In this document: positions 62,866 to 64,000 of the stretch, piece by piece | How positions within the stretch are numbered: the stretch's first letter is position 1 | How the letters are laid out: every line of letters starts with the position of its first letter | NCBI RefSeq assembly: GCF_030269125.1 | Contig: NZ_BSSM01000003.1 | Coordinates: 62,001 to 126,000 of the forward strand | Source of the DNA: Streptomyces hygroscopicus subsp. hygroscopicus | GTDB lineage: Bacteria > Actinomycetota > Actinomycetes > Streptomycetales > Streptomycetaceae | Direction of reading: 5' to 3' | Length of the DNA stretch: 64,000 bases | Made by a program: the position numbers and the translations under genes | Notes under the pieces: model-generated | What the model was told of the DNA's origin: nothing | The model's database searches: none | What the model saw: only the letters and a program-made list of their open reading frames with translations

Positions 62866-64000
62866 CTACCCCACGCAGGAAAACCCGTCCGAGCCAGGTG
62901 CTCTCTCCGCGGGGCGCAGCAGCGTCAGGTCGTCCCCGAAGCCGACGATCAGGCCCTCCTCCCCCAGCGCGGCGAGGCTCCCTACCCGGTGGGGGAAACG
63001 CAGCGGCTCGCCCAGCTCGGTCATCTGCCGCACGTCCCACGTCCGTACGGTGCCGTCATGGCCACCGCTCACCGCCACCGGGCGTCCGCCCAGCCGGGTC
63101 GCGGCCAGGGCCGTGATCAGGCCCCGGTGTCCGCGCAGGGGCACGCCGCGGGCGTACCCCGTGCTCACGTCCCACACCCACAACTGCGGGTCGAACCCGG
63201 CCGCGGTCACGGCGAGCACGTCGCCGCCGCAGCGCACCGGCACGATCCGCGACACCGCGCGCCGGTGCCCGCGCATCGGCCCGCCCAGCGGCCGCCAGCG
63301 GTTCAGCTCCCAGCGCCGTACGGTGTGGTCCGAGCGTCCGATGAGGACGACGGCCGGCCCGTCGTCCGAGGTCGTGGTGGCGGCGAGGGCCGTGATCCGG
63401 CGCGGAACCGCGTCCTCGCGCGGTGGCTTCAGCACGGGCCGCAGCTGCCGGCCCGTCGCCAAGTCCCACACCCGTACGGTCCCCTCCGCGCTCCCGACCA
63501 GAACCGCCAGCCGCCCGTCGACCACGGCCGTGGCCAGGCACTGCGGCTGCTCGGCGCCGCAGTCGATCGGCGGGTACGCCGCGGTGGCCGTCGCGAGGTC
63601 GGTGATCCGTATCAGTCGGTCCTCGTGCCCGGCGGTCACCAGCAGGGTCCGCCCGGCTTCCGTCACTGTGGCCATGGCTGCCACCCCTCCCCGATGCCTG
63701 GTCAACGCCACGACCGCGGCCCGCGGGTCGGCCGGGTTCCAGACCCCGGTCTCGCCGCTGTCCGGGTCGTCACCCACGACCACCCATCGCCCGCCGACCC
63801 GCGCCGCCACCCGCACCCGCCGTGCCGTGCCAGGTCCGTCCATCGCGCCGCCGCCGTGCCGCCGCCGCTCGGGCCGCCAGACGCGCACCACTCCGTCGAC
63901 AGCCAGCCCGACCACCGCCGGCCGCCCGTCCGCCACCCCGAACTCCACGCTCGCCACCGGCTGTTCAAGCCCGACGAACGCCTCGGGGACACCGTTCTCC
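62866..64000 (-). CDS. WD40 repeat protein, C-terminal part (5' end beyond window)
   Basis: At least 378 residues open to the right edge. Repeated blades end in VRVWRPE, GVWNPAD, LIRITDLA, VRVWDLATG, VRRWELNR, LWVWDVSTG and VRTWDVRQM, spaced about 45-60 residues, a seven-blade propeller pattern. Last residues LLRPAERAPGSDGFSCVG. The part outside the window may hold an NTPase, kinase or peptidase domain, as in other streptomycete WD40 proteins. Stop at 62866. Confidence 0.8.
   Translation of the reverse strand, partial: ENGVPEAFVGLEQPVASVEFGVADGRPAVVGLAVDGVVRVWRPERRRHGGGAMDGPGTARRVRVAARVGGRWVVVGDDPDSGETGVWNPADPRAAVVALTRHRGGVAAMATVTEAGRTLLVTAGHEDRLIRITDLATATAAYPPIDCGAEQPQCLATAVVDGRLAVLVGSAEGTVRVWDLATGRQLRPVLKPPREDAVPRRITALAATTTSDDGPAVVLIGRSDHTVRRWELNRWRPLGGPMRGHRRAVSRIVPVRCGGDVLAVTAAGFDPQLWVWDVSTGYARGVPLRGHRGLITALAATRLGGRPVAVSGGHDGTVRTWDVRQMTELGEPLRFPHRVGSLAALGEEGLIVGFGDDLTLLRPAERAPGSDGFSCVG

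Overview
The window looks like accessory DNA of a Streptomyces or close actinomycete relative. G+C is very high, GTG and TTG starts are frequent, and the gene families are typical of the genus: a streptogrisin-type protease, Tat-exported enzymes, HxlR/TetR/LacI regulators, Ser/Thr kinases and STAND/WD40 proteins. There are many insertion sequences and IS relics of several families (ISL3, IS21, IS5 groups, IS481, ISAs1, IS701, IS3, IS630, Tn7/TniA-like). No rRNA or CRISPR was seen, and no tRNA was recognised by eye. The mix of broken genes and IS remnants suggests a chromosome-arm or plasmid-like variable region.

Layout. 1-1.4 kb: integrase relic and truncated GrpB-like gene. 1.5-16 kb: a fructan/fructoside utilisation locus with a PfkB sugar kinase, aldo/keto reductase, LacI regulator, family-5 binding protein plus two permeases and two ATPases, an intracellular-type GH32 enzyme and a large Tat-exported multidomain GH32 enzyme. 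Two promoters carry the same 12-bp palindrome, and the copy before the reductase is followed by a decayed 5' end of a second lacI gene. 16-25.7 kb: IS-rich stretch with a frameshifted ISL3 transposase plus passenger gene, an IS5-type element with target duplication and a slippery heptamer, a secreted protease under a CebR-like operator, and IS5/IS481/NB-ARC relics. 25.7-33.3 kb: small redox enzymes with regulators (quinone oxidoreductase/HxlR, NTF2-like secreted protein, LLM flavin oxidoreductase, SDR/TetR).

33.4-43 kb: a second accessory patch. A complete transposon, 34860-37304, carries an aminoglycoside-phosphotransferase-like kinase and an IS701-type transposase between perfect 26-bp terminal repeats, inserted at the stop codon of a small secreted-protein gene. 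A Tat-exported multicopper oxidase follows, then transposase relics, a 9 x 7 bp tandem repeat and TnsA/TniA-like debris. 43-51 kb: two secreted/lipoprotein genes, a 1277-residue HTH-STAND-WD40 protein, a paralogue of a broken gene at 33.5 kb, an unusual field of short inverted repeats and a broken second STAND NTPase.

51.9-60 kb: a secreted beta-propeller/Ig-like protein, then a tightly packed three-gene unit (small conserved protein, kinase-TPR-WD40 protein, FHA-kinase) that is the best candidate here for an uncharacterised signalling or conflict system. 60-64 kb: TetR/SDR divergent pair with clear operators (the SDR lacks the catalytic Tyr), IS630 relic, HIT-like protein and the end of another WD40 gene running off the right edge.
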